A stretch of 64,000 nt of DNA, taken from Chryseobacterium formosense (GTDB taxonomy: Bacteria; Bacteroidota; Bacteroidia; Flavobacteriales; Weeksellaceae). Positions 41,619-50,233 of the stretch are shown here, piece by piece (the stretch's first letter is position 1; every line of letters begins with the position of its first letter). Position numbers and translations under genes: made by a program. The stretch spans positions 930,001 to 994,000 of the forward strand of contig NZ_FPAP01000001.1 of the NCBI RefSeq assembly GCF_900116415.1. The letters are read 5' to 3'. The notes under the pieces were generated by a model, which was not told where the DNA came from, made no database searches, and was given only the letters and a program-made list of their open reading frames with translations.

Positions 41619-42431
41619 TTAAACAGCAACGTTATTTTCTCTTAAAGCATCATTAAGAGACGTTTTTTTATCTGTAGATTCTTTTCTCTGACCGATGATC
41701 AAAGCACAAGGAACCTGATATTCTCCCGCAGGATATTGTTTGGTATAACTTCCCGGAATTACCACTGAGCGAGCAGGAACTCTTCCTTTAATCTCGATCG
41801 GCGTTTCTCCTGTAACATCAATAATTTTTGTTGAAGCCGTCAAAACAACATTTGCTCCCAATACTGCTTCTTTTTCAACATGAACTCCTTCTACAACGAT
41901 ACATCTAGAACCGATAAAACAGTCATCTTCAATAATTACCGGTGCAGCCTGAAGCGGTTCTAAAACACCACCAATACCAACACCACCACTCAGGTGAACA
42001 TTTTTACCGATCTGTGCACAACTTCCAACTGTTGCCCAAGTATCAACCATTGTTCCGGAATCTACATAAGCACCGATATTTACATATGAAGGCATCATAA
42101 TTACACCAGGAGCAATATACGCTCCTTCTCTTGCAATTGCATGAGGAACAACTCTCACTCCTTTTTCAGCATAATTTCTCTTCAAAGGCATTTTATCATG
42201 AAATTCAAACGGACCTACTTCAATAGTTTCCATTTTCTGGATCGGGAAATACATTACGACCGCTTTTTTTACCCATTCATTCACCTGCCATCCGTTTTCT
42301 GTAGGTTCTGCTGTACGAAGTTCACCTTTATCAACCAAAGAAATAACCTCTCTGATCGCCTTTTGGCTATCTTCATTCTGCAATAATTCTCTGTTGTCCC
42401 AGATATTTTCAATAGTTTGTTGTAACGACAT
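41619..42431 (-). CDS. dapD: Tetrahydrodipicolinate N-succinyltransferase
   Basis: This 270-residue enzyme transfers a succinyl group to tetrahydrodipicolinate in the diaminopimelate/lysine pathway. The left-handed beta-helix of hexapeptide repeats is visible from about residue 95 (IAREGAYIAPGVIMMPSYVNIGAYVDSGTMVDTWATVGSCAQIGKNVHLSGGVGIGGVLEP in part). VIPGSYTKQYPAGEYQVPCALIIGQR forms the C-terminal part. The length is normal for DapD. It appears to be monocistronic. It shows that the cell makes its own diaminopimelate by the succinylase branch. Confidence 0.96.
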   Translation of the reverse strand: MSLQQTIENIWDNRELLQNEDSQKAIREVISLVDKGELRTAEPTENGWQVNEWVKKAVVMYFPIQKMETIEVGPFEFHDKMPLKRNYAEKGVRVVPHAIAREGAYIAPGVIMMPSYVNIGAYVDSGTMVDTWATVGSCAQIGKNVHLSGGVGIGGVLEPLQAAPVIIEDDCFIGSRCIVVEGVHVEKEAVLGANVVLTASTKIIDVTGETPIEIKGRVPARSVVIPGSYTKQYPAGEYQVPCALIIGQRKESTDKKTSLNDALRENNVAV

Positions 42432-42530
42432 AATTATGTTTAAAATTTGTTAAAAAATCGTTGCCAAATATACAAAAAAGTTAGACAAAATATTTTCGGT
42501 TTTTATCTGATAGAGCTAATTTTTTCTTCA

Positions 42531-43133
42531 TTAAATCAGTCTTCTCACCTTCTTTTTATACTCCGAATAATACGTTCCGTGTTGTTTTAAGAGAAATTCT
42601 TCTTCCAATCTGATCTGGATTTGAATTAAAATATTGGATATTATAAAAAAGCTTAATGAAATGAATGTGGGTAAAGTCATGAATAATCCGGTTAAACTCA
42701 TAAGCATGCCCAGAAAAATCGGGTTTCTGGAATATTTAAAAAGTCCTGTCGTGATTAATTCTGTTTTAAGTTCTTCATCAATACCTATCCGCCATGAATT
42801 TTCCATCTGAAACTGAGCAATAAGAACCCATATTAAACTTAAAATCATTAAAGACATTCCAAAATACTTGATTGTATTGTTCTCTAAAAAATTGATACTA
42901 CAATTTTGTAAAATAGAATAAGGAAAGAAGAAAAACACAACGGTGTAAATAAAAAGAAATAATAAGGTCAGCTTAAAATATCTCCCGATCAATCCGTATG
43001 CAGAATCATCTTCCGGAAGAACATTCGGATTTTTCCCGATCTTTTTTGAAACAATAAAACTTTTTCCGAAAAATGCTGTCAAGAAAAATAATATAAAAAA
43101 TAAAGGAATAAAAACGCTGATAAAATCTGTCAT
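42531..43133 (-). CDS. Isoprenylcysteine carboxyl methyltransferase-family membrane protein
   Basis: This 200-residue protein has four or five membrane spans and the C-terminal block of the ICMT/PEMT superfamily: GLFKYSRNPIFLGMLMSLTG followed by RLEEEFLLKQHGTYYSEYKKKVRRLI, with the SAM-binding RNP and EE residues. The start at 43133 is preferred because the extra 14 residues of the longer frame are polar and unmatched. Bacterial members methylate unknown small or lipid substrates. Its neighbours do not clarify its role. Confidence 0.87.
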   Translation of the reverse strand: MTDFISVFIPLFFILFFLTAFFGKSFIVSKKIGKNPNVLPEDDSAYGLIGRYFKLTLLFLFIYTVVFFFFPYSILQNCSINFLENNTIKYFGMSLMILSLIWVLIAQFQMENSWRIGIDEELKTELITTGLFKYSRNPIFLGMLMSLTGLFMTLPTFISLSFFIISNILIQIQIRLEEEFLLKQHGTYYSEYKKKVRRLI

Positions 43134-43190
43134 AAATAATAATTTCTGACAAATGTAAAGTTCATTTATATGCAACTCTATTGCAAAGTT

Positions 43191-43766
43191 TTATAAAACT
43201 CTCTGAGCGTGAAGATATGCTTTGTTCCAGTATTTTTCGTTTAAAGAAGAAATAATGACCCCTTTTGAAGTGGATGCATGAATAAATTTCACTTCGCCGT
43301 CATTTTCAATAGTGTGAACAATTCCAACGTGAGAAACACGACTTCCACCTGAGGTAGCAAAGAATAACAGATCACCTGGTTTTACGGTTTTAATATCAAT
43401 TGATTTTCCTGCATCTGCCTGATCAGATGATCTTCTTGGAAGGCTGAAATTGTTTTCCTGAAAAACTTTCACGGTAAACCCGGAACAATCGAAGCCTGAT
43501 GAAGAATTGCCTCCAAATTTATAAGGTGTTCCCAAATATCTTTCGGCATCCTTCAATAAACTTTTTACAGAACCAGTCACTTTGCCATCGAAATCAGAAT
43601 CGAGTCTTCTTAAATTATCAGATTTAACGACTGTTTTTGAAGGTCTTTTTTTCGAATCAGCTACACTTTTAGAGCTTCCGCAAGAGATGATTATTGCTGA
43701 ACTTAAAGCTAATACAGCAAGTTTTTTATATAATTTAATTTCCGAAAAGCATGTTCTCTTATTCAT
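43191..43766 (-). CDS. NlpC/P60 (C40) peptidase lipoprotein
   Basis: This 191-residue predicted lipoprotein has the lipobox IISC at Cys29. The NlpC/P60 domain cleaves peptidoglycan stem peptides. The catalytic triad is visible: Cys94 (SGFDCSGFTVKVF), His146 (SRVSHVGIVH) and His163 (KFIHASTSKGV). DAERYLGTPYKFGG is the standard N-terminal block. A -7 box lies at 43796-43803. It is probably a cell-wall remodelling hydrolase held in the periplasm. Confidence 0.94.
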   Translation of the reverse strand: MNKRTCFSEIKLYKKLAVLALSSAIIISCGSSKSVADSKKRPSKTVVKSDNLRRLDSDFDGKVTGSVKSLLKDAERYLGTPYKFGGNSSSGFDCSGFTVKVFQENNFSLPRRSSDQADAGKSIDIKTVKPGDLLFFATSGGSRVSHVGIVHTIENDGEVKFIHASTSKGVIISSLNEKYWNKAYLHAQRVL

Positions 43767-43795
43767 TTGAAAATCAATTAGATATTTATTCGATA

Positions 43796-43803
43796 CAAAT
43801 ATA
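43796..43803 (-). promoter_or_regulatory. -7 box for the C40 peptidase gene
   Basis: TATATTTG on the minus strand matches TAnnTTTG and lies 29 bases upstream of the ATG. Confidence 0.58.
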
Positions 43804-43889
43804 AATTAAATTTTTTAATTATACAATAACTATACTACAACTATACTTTAATTATATATAAAATAATGTTTAATCTCATTTTTTATTTC

Positions 43890-43897
43890 TATATTTG
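43890..43897 (+). promoter_or_regulatory. -7 box for the 216-residue unknown gene
   Basis: TATATTTG matches TAnnTTTG and lies 16 bases upstream of the ATG at 43914. Confidence 0.6.
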
Positions 43898-43913
43898 AAA
43901 TTCTTTTAGAAAA

Positions 43914-44564
43914 ATGGCAACTTACGAAAGCTTTATAAAGCTCAACGGAGCAATCGGTGATCTGGTTTTTTATAATCTGAACGGTAAAAACATTGTCCGG
44001 AAAAAAAGCGGGTTTAATAAAACAGCGTATAAGAAAAGTCCGACTTATGAAAAAGTCAGGCAAAACAGTTCGGAATTTGGGCATTGCTCAAAAGTGGGAA
44101 AATTAATCCGTTCATGCATATCGAAATATATTGAGCTGGCTGAAGATGCCCTACTCTATCAAAGATTTGCTAAAGTAATGACTGAAATCAAAGATTTAGA
44201 TTCGGAGCATGAAAAAGGTAAAAGAACGGTAAAATCAGGTTTAAAAACTTCAAATGGTAAAATCGTATTGCAAAATTTTCAGTTTGGAAACATTCCTTGT
44301 TTTCATCAGGAAGCTCAGGTTCTTTTAGGGTTATGGGATAAAAGTCTGCACTTAGACAAAAATACTATTGCTGATGAAATAATGATTGTGAGTATCAAAA
44401 TCGATTTTGAGAATTATCTTACCGAATTTTTTGAAGAAAAAATAAAACTGACAGAAAATCAGAGTGATGTCGTTTTTGAAAATCATTTTGGAGAAGAAAA
44501 TATGGTGATTCATTTTGTGGCCGCAAAGAAAAATTCACAGGTTATCAAAATGGGATTTGTTTAA
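43914..44564 (+). CDS. Protein of unknown function (216 aa) with a GDLVFYNLNGKNIVR motif
   Basis: I cannot name a family with certainty. The first 60 residues contain NGAIGDLVFYNLNGKNIVRKKSGFNKTAYKKSPTYEKVR in part, a G-x-VFY-x-NGK-x-VR pattern seen in DUF6266-like Bacteroidota proteins of phage or structural flavour. The remainder is mixed alpha/beta with no signal peptide or membrane span. It has its own promoter and a strong terminator, so it is a single-gene unit. AT content and codons match the surrounding core genes, so recent transfer is not evident. Confidence 0.65.
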   Translation: MATYESFIKLNGAIGDLVFYNLNGKNIVRKKSGFNKTAYKKSPTYEKVRQNSSEFGHCSKVGKLIRSCISKYIELAEDALLYQRFAKVMTEIKDLDSEHEKGKRTVKSGLKTSNGKIVLQNFQFGNIPCFHQEAQVLLGLWDKSLHLDKNTIADEIMIVSIKIDFENYLTEFFEEKIKLTENQSDVVFENHFGEENMVIHFVAAKKNSQVIKMGFV

Positions 44565-44570
44565 ATAAAA

Positions 44571-44601
44571 AATCGGCTGCAAACTTTGTTTGCAGCCGAT
44601 T
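44571..44601. terminator. Strong bidirectional terminator
   Basis: The 14-bp perfect arms AATCGGCTGCAAAC and GTTTGCAGCCGATT surround a TTT loop between convergent genes. Confidence 0.88.
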
Positions 44602-44621
44602 CTGATTTATAATAGTTGAAT

Positions 44622-44999
44622 CTATTTTGTTTTATTTATTTCCCCTTTCCAGGTTCCGCTTCTTACAGGGTTTGGAGATTCGTTCGTCCAGTTTCCGCTG
44701 CCTTTTCCTTCTACATCTAAAGTTCCTGTAAATTTACCATCTGCAGGTAAAACCAAGTCAGCCGTCAATTGGCCTGAACTGTTCAGGAAACCTGAAATAT
44801 TGTAATTTTCGTTATTGGTTTCAGAATGCATTGTTCCTGTTACTTTACCATCACTTGCCACTACGAAGTTCCAAACGCCTTTGTCGCTTCCTTCATAAGT
44901 TCCTGACCAGGTTCCGATATAATCGTAAAGCGTTTCATCGTTTGATGAGCATCCAATCAGTGAGAAAATAGTCAATAAAAGTAAAAAAAGTTTCTTCAT
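44622..44999 (-). CDS. Small beta-rich lipoprotein (125 aa)
   Basis: This is a predicted lipoprotein with signal peptide MKKLFLLLLTIFSLIGC and lipidated Cys17. The mature part alternates short Gly- and Thr-rich strands (GTWSGTYEGSDKGVWNF, SDGKVTGTMHSETNN, DGKFTGTLDVEGKGSGNW), suggesting a small beta-barrel of lipocalin-like or YceI-like style. I recognise no named family. A minus-strand box TATATTTG at 45115-45122 would give a leader of about 105 bases. Confidence 0.75.
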   Translation of the reverse strand: MKKLFLLLLTIFSLIGCSSNDETLYDYIGTWSGTYEGSDKGVWNFVVASDGKVTGTMHSETNNENYNISGFLNSSGQLTADLVLPADGKFTGTLDVEGKGSGNWTNESPNPVRSGTWKGEINKTK

Positions 45000-45420
45000 A
45001 GTTTACAATAGTTTATGAAATAAGTTGTTTTGTCGAATATATTCTTAAAAATAGTCCTAAAATTTTCAGGATAGTATTTCAAATTTCTTCTATCTCTGTA
45101 TTTTTAGAATTGGGCAAATATATCAATTTAATTTTATAGTTTAATCTTTTGCTGATGATATTTTAAGCAATTCAAAGCAAATTTATTTTCTGTATTTTTT
45201 TGAAAACGAAAAAAATCTTCATATCAGAAAATCATTTCAAAAGAAATTTGATAAATCGTTTCAAATATGACTGCAATCATAAACCAGTAATTAAGTTACA
45301 CTTAGATTTATCGAAACTAATAACCACAAAGATTTTAAATTGATTAAATCTAAAAACCTTCCATTTCTGAAGGTTTTTGTTATGAATTAAAATTTATTTA
45401 ATTTGTATATAAATATTAAT
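45000..45420. other. AT-rich intergenic region with an orphan terminator
   Basis: No convincing gene was found in this stretch. It contains the minus-strand box TATATTTG (45115-45122) for the lipoprotein gene and a terminator-like hairpin, AAAAACCTTC (45352-45361) with GAAGGTTTTT (45369-45378). No annotated transcript obviously ends there. Confidence 0.55.
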
Positions 45421-45428
45421 TACATTTG
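45421..45428 (+). promoter_or_regulatory. -7 box for tRNA-Ala
   Basis: TACATTTG matches TAnnTTTG and ends 14 bases before the mature tRNA 5' end, as expected for a directly promoted tRNA gene. Confidence 0.62.
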
Positions 45429-45442
45429 TGCAACTTAAAAAC

Positions 45443-45516
45443 GGGGAATTAGCTCATCTGGCTAGAGTGCGACACTGGCAGTGTCGAGGTGACGGGTTCG
45501 AGTCCCGTATTCTCCA
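45443..45516 (+). tRNA. tRNA-Ala (anticodon GGC)
   Basis: A 74-base cloverleaf folds fully. The acceptor arm is GGGGAAT/ATTCTCC, the D stem GCTC/GAGT, the anticodon stem CGACA/TGTCG with loop CTGGCAG (anticodon GGC at positions 34-36), and the T arm ACGGG-TTCGAGT-CCCGT. The G3-U70 wobble, the alanine identity element, is present. The discriminator is A73. The CCA end is not fully encoded (A is followed by CCT). A promoter box and a terminator flank it, so it is a single-gene unit. Confidence 0.96.
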
Positions 45517-45530
45517 CCTCTATTTTAATA

Positions 45531-45553
45531 AAACCTTCTAAATCAGAAGGTTT
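45531..45553 (+). terminator. Terminator after tRNA-Ala
   Basis: AAACCTTCT and AGAAGGTTT form a 9-bp stem with a 5-base loop, followed by more T residues. Confidence 0.85.
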
Positions 45554-45652
45554 TTTTGTGTTTAATACATTGTTGATACTTTATATAGTAAAAAACGTGC
45601 ACTGTTTCCAGCACACGTCTTAACAAGATTGAATATATATAACTAACTTTCG

Positions 45653-47065
45653 TTATTTCCATCCACCGCCTAAAGCCTGGTATAAATCTACGGCAGCTTT
45701 CATTTTGCTGTATTCTGCATTAGAAATATTAAGTTCGGCGTTTAATGAGTTTACACTTGCATTTAGAACTTCAAGGTAATTTGCCATACCGTAGTTCACC
45801 AATTCCTGAGAATAATCTACCGATTTTTTATAAGAATCCAGTTCTTTTCTTTTTAGATCAATAAAAGAATCCTGTACTGAAAATACTCGGATCGCATCAG
45901 AAACTTCTTTTCCCGCAGTCAAAATAGATTTTCTGAAATTCAGGTATGCTGTTTCTTTATTGGCTAAACTTACGTCATAATTGGTTCTGATCTGTCTTCT
46001 GTTTAAAATCGGTTGAGCCAAACCGGCAACAACATTGGCAAAAAGAGAGTTTACACTGAACAAATGGTCAATATCAACCGACTGTACCCCTCCGCTTCCT
46101 GTTAGTTTTAATGTGGGATAAAACTGAGCTTTGGCAACATTGGTCAATTCAAAAGCATTCATCAGATTGAACTCAGCCTGCATGACATCGGGACGGTTTG
46201 CCAGTAAGCTTGCAGGATAACCTGTCGCCAAACTGTTGGGTATTGTCTGTGAAGCTAAAGATGATCTTGCGATCGTTTGCGAAGGCTCACCCATCAAAAG
46301 ACTCATTGTATTCTCTAACAGCTGAATCTGGGTATCGATATCGATTAATAAAGATTTAGCATTATAAACCAAAGCTTCACTTTGCTGAACGGCAACTTCC
46401 GTTAAAGTTCCCGCTTCTTTTAAAGCTTTTGTTGTTTCTAAATTATTTTCTCTTACTTTAATCGTTTCCTGAATGATTCTCTTCTGGTCATCATACGTCA
46501 ACAACTGAAAGTATGCTGAAGCAATCGACGCAACCAAATCACTTTTTACGGCTTTATGAGCTGCAACCGTTCCAAGATAACTTGCCAATTGAGCTTTTTG
46601 CTGAGATTTCATTTTTCCCCATAAATCTGCTTCCCAACCGATGGTTGCCGTAATGTCAAACTGGTTTACATAACGTCTTTCCCCGATAATCTGACCAAAC
46701 TGGGTGTTGATCGATTGAGTTTGGAACGTATAATTGGGTCCGACTGATAAAGTAGGTTCGTATGCAGCTTTTGCCTGTTTTAAATAAGCTTCCGCCGAAA
46801 CGATATTCTGTACTGCAATTCTTACATCAAGATTATTATCAAGCGCTTTGGTAATGTGTCCCTGAAGAATAGGATCTGTGAAAATTTCTTTCCAGGAAAC
46901 ATTCGCAATACTTGTACTGTCCTGAGGCAGCATATCTGTACGGAACAGTTTTTCATCCACTGCAGCTGCAGGTCTTTCATACTCTTTTCTTACATGACAA
47001 GAAGTAATAACCAGAGCTGTGAGCACCGAAAAAGCAGTTCCTTTTATTATTGATAAATTTTTCAT
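45653..47065 (-). CDS. RND efflux outer-membrane factor (TolC/OprM/NodT family lipoprotein)
   Basis: This 470-residue outer-membrane channel has a lipobox LVITSC (lipidated Cys23) and two repeats of the OEP domain. Typical blocks are LDNNLDVRIAVQNIVSAEAYLKQAKAAYEPTLSVGP, GWEADLWGKMKSQQKAQLASYLG, GYPASLLANRPDVMQAEFNLMNA and YGMANYLEVLNASVNSLNAEL in part. It completes the tripartite pump encoded by the two genes upstream and is the last gene of that operon. The exported compounds cannot be told from the sequence. Confidence 0.95.
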   Translation of the reverse strand: MKNLSIIKGTAFSVLTALVITSCHVRKEYERPAAAVDEKLFRTDMLPQDSTSIANVSWKEIFTDPILQGHITKALDNNLDVRIAVQNIVSAEAYLKQAKAAYEPTLSVGPNYTFQTQSINTQFGQIIGERRYVNQFDITATIGWEADLWGKMKSQQKAQLASYLGTVAAHKAVKSDLVASIASAYFQLLTYDDQKRIIQETIKVRENNLETTKALKEAGTLTEVAVQQSEALVYNAKSLLIDIDTQIQLLENTMSLLMGEPSQTIARSSLASQTIPNSLATGYPASLLANRPDVMQAEFNLMNAFELTNVAKAQFYPTLKLTGSGGVQSVDIDHLFSVNSLFANVVAGLAQPILNRRQIRTNYDVSLANKETAYLNFRKSILTAGKEVSDAIRVFSVQDSFIDLKRKELDSYKKSVDYSQELVNYGMANYLEVLNASVNSLNAELNISNAEYSKMKAAVDLYQALGGGWK

Positions 47066-47085
47066 TATTTAAATCTAAAGATTTC

Positions 47086-50000
47086 TTATTCAGCTAAATT
47101 CACTTCTTCATGCTTGATCGGCTTGATTTTCTCCTGTAAAGTCTGGAAAATCACATATAAAACCGGAATCACAAACACTCCTAAAATAGTACCGATCAAC
47201 AACCCGATTGCTGCTCCCGTTGCAATAGAACGGTTACCAACTGCACCGATTCCGCTTGCCAAAACCAGAGGTAATAATCCGAAGATAAATGCCAATGATG
47301 TCATCAAAATAGGTCTTAGTCTGGCTTTAGCTGCATTGACCGCAGATTCTACAATCGTTTCGCCGTGATGTCTTCGCTGAACCGCAAATTCAATAATCAA
47401 AATCGCATTTTTTGCCAATAATCCGACCAACATAATCAATGCAATCTGGAAATAGATGTTGTTTTCAAGACCCATTATTTTCTGTCCGAAGTAAGCTCCC
47501 ATCACCCCTAAAGGAAGTGAAATTACCACTGCTAAAGGAAGAATATAACTTTCATATTGTGCAGCAAGAATAAAATACACAAATACTAAACTCAATGCAA
47601 AAATTAATAAGGTCTGAGAACCTGAAGCCAATTCTTCTCTCGAAAGCCCGGTAAACTCAACACCATAATTCTGATCTAAAGTTTCACTTGCAACCTGCTG
47701 TACGGCAGCAATAGCATCACCCGTACTGTAACCTCCAGAGTTGGCTCCGGTAATTTTAACCGAACTAAATAGGTTGTAACGTCCTACAGACTGAGGTCCG
47801 TACGTTTTATTCAATGTTACAAACTGTGAAATTGGTGCCATTTCTCCGCCGCCAGTTTTGATGTAAAGCTGATTAAGACTTTCTGCATTTACCCTATTTT
47901 CAGGTAAAGCCTGAACCATTACCCTGAACTGTTTTCCGTATTTTGTAAAGTCAGCACTGTAAATTCCACCGATATATCCCTGCATGGTTTCAAGAATCGT
48001 ATTCACAGAAACTCCTTTTTGCTTTGCTAAAGGAACGTTAATCTGCATTTCATACTGCGGATATTTGGTATTGAATGAAGTCTGAGCAAATTCAATTTCA
48101 GGACGCTTCATCAGATTTCCGATAAGCTCGTTGGTTTTTGCATCCAATTCTGCGAAATCCCCTCCTGCTTTATCTAAAAGTACCATCTCAAAACCTGCAC
48201 TGTTACCAAAACCAGGTACACTTGGCGGCTGGAAGAATACAACTTTTGCATCGGGAACTTTTCCTGACAAACCGAAAAGCTGTTTTGTAATGGCTTCAGA
48301 AGAAAGTCCGTCACCTTTTCTATCATCAAAAGGTTTAAGCTTGATGAAGGCAAGACCATTGTTACTACCATTTCCCGAAAGTAGACCTCTACCTGTAGAA
48401 ATAGTTACGTTTTGAATTCCAGGAATTTTTAAAGCATTTGCCTGTAATGTTTTCAAAACGTTATAGGTTCTTTCCATAGAAGCTCCCGGAGGCAATTGTA
48501 CATCAGTAAAGATGATTCCACGGTCTTCTGTCGGGACGAAACCTTTTTTCATTGTTGAACTCGCCCAATAGATAATTCCACCTGTGATTACAAAAATCAA
48601 TAGAGTTACCCATTTGTGTTTAATCAGGAATGTAAATCCTCTACCGTAACGATCTGTTGCTGTTTTAAAAGCAATATTAAATTTATAGAAGAACTTCTGA
48701 ATGAAGTTTTTGCTCTTGTAATCTTCGTGATGTTCATCATGCGGTTTTAAGAATAATGAACACAGCACCGGACTCAAAGTCAATGCATTAATCGCTGAAA
48801 TGATAATTGCAATAATCAAAGTAATACCAAACTGCTGATAAAATACCCCAGTCGGACCCGTGATAAAAGTTACCGGAATAAATACTGCAGCCATTACCAA
48901 AGTAATTGAAATAATTGCTCCTGTAATTTCGTCCATAGCTTCAACCGTTGCTTTTTTAGCATTTGAAATCCCATGTTCCATCTTGGCGTGAACGGCTTCC
49001 ACCACAACAATCGCATCATCCACCACAATACCAATTGCCAATACCAAAGCGAAAAGCGTCAGTAAGTTTAATGAATATCCAAATAAATTCAGGAAGAAAA
49101 ATGCTCCCACAATCGAAACCGGAACCGCAATTGCCGGAATTAAAGTTGATCTGAAATCCTGTAAGAAGATATAAACAACGATAAATACTAGGATAAACGC
49201 TTCAATTAAAGTATGAATTACTTTTTCAATCGATGCATCCAGGAATTCATTTGTATCAAAGTTGAAGGTATATTTTACGCCTTCAGGATAAGTGCTTTCG
49301 TTGGCTTTAAGCTGAGCTTTAATATTTTCGATAATCTCCTGCGCATTGGAACCCGGAGTCTGGAAGATCCCCATACTGATTGACGGGTTGTCTCCGTTTT
49401 CACCTACACCTGTGTAGGAAAGACCACCTAATTCTACTTTAGCAACGTCCTTCAACATTAGGTTTTGTCCGTCCGGTAAAGATTTAATGATGATATTGTC
49501 ATACTGTTCTTTATCGCTGAACTTCCCTACATATTTAATGATATATTCGAAAGAGCTTCCGCTGTTTTGTCCTAAAGAACCAGCCGCAGCTTCTCTACTC
49601 TGCTCATTGATCGCTGTTGTAACATCAGTTGGAGTAATTCCGTAAGCTGCTAATTTTGCAGGATCCAGCCAAACTCTCATTGAGTAATTTTTTCCACCGA
49701 AAACGTTGGCTTCCCCAACTCCATTAATTCTCTGAAGATTCGGGATAACGTTAATATTCAAAAAGTTCTGAAGATAAACATCGTCAATATTTTTGTTTTC
49801 AGAATAGAAAGATAAGTACATCAAGGCACTTGTCTGCTGCTTCTGGGTAACAACCCCTGAACGTGTAACTTCACTTGGAAGTAGCGGGCTTGCTCTCGAT
49901 ACACGGTTCTGAACGTTTACCGCTGCAATATCGGGATCAATTCCTTGCTTGAAGAATACCTGAATCTGCGCCGAACCGTCATTCCCTGCGGTTGATGTAA

Positions 50001-50232
50001 TATAATCCATCCCTTCCACACCATTAATCTGCTCCTCCAAAGGAACTACCACACTTTTCATTACCGTTTCAGCATTCGCTCCGGTATAATTTGCTCTCAC
50101 ACTTACCGTTGGTGGAGCAATATCCGGATATTGTGTAACAGGAAGCGCAGTAAGACCTAAGACCCCGAGAATTACAATAAGAATCGAGATTACAGTAGAT
50201 AAAACCGGTCTGTTAATAAAGTTTTTTATCAT
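47086..50232 (-). CDS. RND (HAE1/AcrB-type) multidrug efflux permease
   Basis: This 1048-residue inner-membrane transporter of 12 spans exports hydrophobic compounds using the proton gradient. It starts MIKNFINRPVLSTVISILIVILG. The TM4 proton-relay pair is in GIVVDDAIVVVEAVHAKMEHG. The large periplasmic loops include ALPVTQYPDIAPPTVSVRANYTGANAETV, and the late block GLLAKNAILIIEFAVQ supplies the TM10 Lys. Its length is normal. It lies 1 base from the adaptor gene and 20 bases from the channel gene. Confidence 0.97.
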   Translation of the reverse strand: MIKNFINRPVLSTVISILIVILGVLGLTALPVTQYPDIAPPTVSVRANYTGANAETVMKSVVVPLEEQINGVEGMDYITSTAGNDGSAQIQVFFKQGIDPDIAAVNVQNRVSRASPLLPSEVTRSGVVTQKQQTSALMYLSFYSENKNIDDVYLQNFLNINVIPNLQRINGVGEANVFGGKNYSMRVWLDPAKLAAYGITPTDVTTAINEQSREAAAGSLGQNSGSSFEYIIKYVGKFSDKEQYDNIIIKSLPDGQNLMLKDVAKVELGGLSYTGVGENGDNPSISMGIFQTPGSNAQEIIENIKAQLKANESTYPEGVKYTFNFDTNEFLDASIEKVIHTLIEAFILVFIVVYIFLQDFRSTLIPAIAVPVSIVGAFFFLNLFGYSLNLLTLFALVLAIGIVVDDAIVVVEAVHAKMEHGISNAKKATVEAMDEITGAIISITLVMAAVFIPVTFITGPTGVFYQQFGITLIIAIIISAINALTLSPVLCSLFLKPHDEHHEDYKSKNFIQKFFYKFNIAFKTATDRYGRGFTFLIKHKWVTLLIFVITGGIIYWASSTMKKGFVPTEDRGIIFTDVQLPPGASMERTYNVLKTLQANALKIPGIQNVTISTGRGLLSGNGSNNGLAFIKLKPFDDRKGDGLSSEAITKQLFGLSGKVPDAKVVFFQPPSVPGFGNSAGFEMVLLDKAGGDFAELDAKTNELIGNLMKRPEIEFAQTSFNTKYPQYEMQINVPLAKQKGVSVNTILETMQGYIGGIYSADFTKYGKQFRVMVQALPENRVNAESLNQLYIKTGGGEMAPISQFVTLNKTYGPQSVGRYNLFSSVKITGANSGGYSTGDAIAAVQQVASETLDQNYGVEFTGLSREELASGSQTLLIFALSLVFVYFILAAQYESYILPLAVVISLPLGVMGAYFGQKIMGLENNIYFQIALIMLVGLLAKNAILIIEFAVQRRHHGETIVESAVNAAKARLRPILMTSLAFIFGLLPLVLASGIGAVGNRSIATGAAIGLLIGTILGVFVIPVLYVIFQTLQEKIKPIKHEEVNLAE

Positions 50233-50233
50233 G

